Assembly: GCA_002951815.1 (NCBI GenBank)
Contig: CP019454.1
Location: 2,046,001-2,110,000, forward strand
DNA: 64,000 bases
Source of the DNA: Sulfobacillus thermotolerans
Lineage (GTDB): Bacteria; Bacillota; Sulfobacillia; Sulfobacillales; Sulfobacillaceae
Direction of reading: 5' to 3'
This document shows positions 63,025 to 64,000 of the stretch, one piece after another (within the stretch, counting starts at the first letter, position 1; each line of letters starts with the position of its first letter). The notes under the pieces are model-generated. The model was not told where the DNA came from, made no database searches, and was given only the letters and a program-made list of their open reading frames with translations. The position numbers and the translations under genes were made by a program.

Positions 63025-64000
63025 ATGGGCCAAGAAGTTACCGTCAAAACCATGAAAGCGCCTGACACATTACGAGGACGGGCTAGACAAAGTCGCACCA
63101 TGTTTATTGTGATGGTTCTCGTTGCGGGCTTGCCGGCGTTAATTGAAGGGTTTGATACGAGCTTATATGCTTTTGGATCCCCGTATATTCTCAAGGACAT
63201 GCATGCGCATTCCTTGGCCTTGTTAGGCTTAATTGGTACAGCTTATGCTCTTGGTATTGCGGTGTTTAGCTTAATCGGTGGCTTGCTATTTGACTATTTT
63301 TCCGTAAAGTGGACAGTGATGATAGCTGTTTTAATTTTTGCCATTTTTACATTGCTAACAGGCTATGCCCCAAACGTTATGTCGTTATTTTGGATGCGTC
63401 TACTAGTAGGATTTGGCGAGGGGATGTTCCAGCCGGCTATTATCACTTTGCTCGGAGACATTTTCTTTGAAACACGAGGACGAGGGGTTTCTGTATTTGC
63501 CGTTTTCTTTGGCGCTGGTGTTTTTTTTAGCCCCTATGTCATTGCGCCTTTTCTTCCCCATGTGCAAATTCCTTTTGCTATATCCGCCCTTTTAAGCGTT
63601 ATTGTGTTAGGACTTTTTGCTTGGATAATACCCCCCGTTTACAAAACGGTGACGGCGAGACGACTTCAATTGGGAAATATCTTCAACCGCAACGTGTTAG
63701 CCTTATCTACATCCATTTTCTTATTTGGTATTAGTTTGTTTGGCTTTCGCAGTTATTTCTCAGATTACCTATTGTTTGGGTTACATTTAGTGAAAGCACA
63801 AGCTGCAACTATCGCATCCATGGAAGGATTAGGCGGCCTCTTATTGGCCTTTCCTCTAGGATCTTTAGCAGATAAATGGGGACGCAAACCGGTGGTGAGT
63901 GTTGCTTCGGTTCTGGTCATGTTGGGTAGTTTGTTAGTGTTTAGTGGTAGCGGACAAGTCGGTTTTTTGATCTTTTCTACATTCTTATTTGGTGCCGGAT
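63025..64000 (+). CDS. MFS transporter, partial at the window end
   Basis: An open frame from the ATG at 63025 (AAAGGAA upstream) runs off the window with at least 325 codons. It begins GQEVTVKTMKAPDTLRGRAR and has helix 1 with ALIEGFDTSLYAFGSPYIL, the D-x-x pattern of acid symporters in the AAHS/SHS groups. Other landmarks are LIGGLLFDYFSVKWTVM, FWMRLLVGFGEGMFQPAIIT and SLADKWGRKPVVS. Likely imports an organic acid or acyl-amino acid; its partner may be the upstream M20 amidohydrolase. Confidence 0.88.
   Translation, partial: MGQEVTVKTMKAPDTLRGRARQSRTMFIVMVLVAGLPALIEGFDTSLYAFGSPYILKDMHAHSLALLGLIGTAYALGIAVFSLIGGLLFDYFSVKWTVMIAVLIFAIFTLLTGYAPNVMSLFWMRLLVGFGEGMFQPAIITLLGDIFFETRGRGVSVFAVFFGAGVFFSPYVIAPFLPHVQIPFAISALLSVIVLGLFAWIIPPVYKTVTARRLQLGNIFNRNVLALSTSIFLFGISLFGFRSYFSDYLLFGLHLVKAQAATIASMEGLGGLLLAFPLGSLADKWGRKPVVSVASVLVMLGSLLVFSGSGQVGFLIFSTFLFGAG

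Noticed and set aside
1-64000. CRISPR arrays, rRNA, tRNA, prophage
   Set aside because: No regular direct-repeat array, no cloverleaf or rRNA-like sequence, and no phage structural genes were seen.

Overview
The gene content and base composition (moderately GC-rich with AT-rich spacers, strong AGGAGG-type ribosome sites, frequent TTG/GTG starts, many small secreted Ser/Pro/Thr-rich lipoproteins, GlpP, Glp/Dha/PTS genes, an IS607 element) suggest a Gram-positive, Firmicutes-like bacterium. A Sulfobacillus-type thermoacidophile is the best guess, but it is an inference and nothing here fixes the species. I see no rRNA, tRNA or CRISPR array.

Layout. 1-10.2 kb: a decayed HepT fragment, a GNAT acetyltransferase, threonine aldolase, three secreted or lipoproteins, a GtrA / truncated FAD-oxidoreductase / DUF2079 membrane group, Ogt and a DUF6671-like protein. 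10.9-15.1 kb: a minus-strand group of ArsR-rhodanese regulator, cysteine desulfurase, SAM methyltransferase and MFS exporter. 16.4-23.0 kb: a damaged catabolic operon (NCS1 permease, SDR/aconitase-X chimera, aconitase-X small subunit, GlcD-GlcE fusion) whose last gene is cut by an IS607-type TnpA/TnpB element, with the gene's missing tail on the far side. 23.3-29.8 kb: a divergent operon of RpiR regulator, M20 N-carbamoylase-like hydrolase, deaminase-like amidohydrolase, urocanase homologue and imidazolonepropionase. It resembles histidine utilisation, but hutH and hutG are absent and the urocanase has Ala where the catalytic Cys is expected. 30-35 kb: a family 5 solute-binding protein, a HisC-like aminotransferase and an APC permease.

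35-48.5 kb: a frameshifted lipoprotein gene, a CobT-BluB fusion under a cobalamin riboswitch with its own terminator, then a glycerol/dihydroxyacetone block. That block holds a frameshifted PTS enzyme I, glpABC preceded by a terminator-type leader, glpP (antiterminator), HPr, a glpF remnant, glpK and dhaKLM. Glycerol would be phosphorylated by GlpK and oxidised by GlpABC; dihydroxyacetone would be phosphorylated by DhaKL from phospho-DhaM, fed by HPr and EI.

48.8-61.3 kb: a galactoside operon (ABC importer, LacI regulator, GH42 beta-galactosidase, GH36 alpha-galactosidase) with a palindromic operator over its promoter, then a ROK regulator divergent from xylose isomerase and an aldose epimerase. 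61.6-64 kb: an M20 amidohydrolase and an MFS transporter that runs off the window.

The most notable point is how many genes are freshly broken (HepT, FAD oxidoreductase, GlcDE, AcnX/SDR, lipoprotein, EI, GlpF) beside intact regulated operons. The best candidate for something undescribed is the urocanase-like operon at 23.3-29.8 kb.
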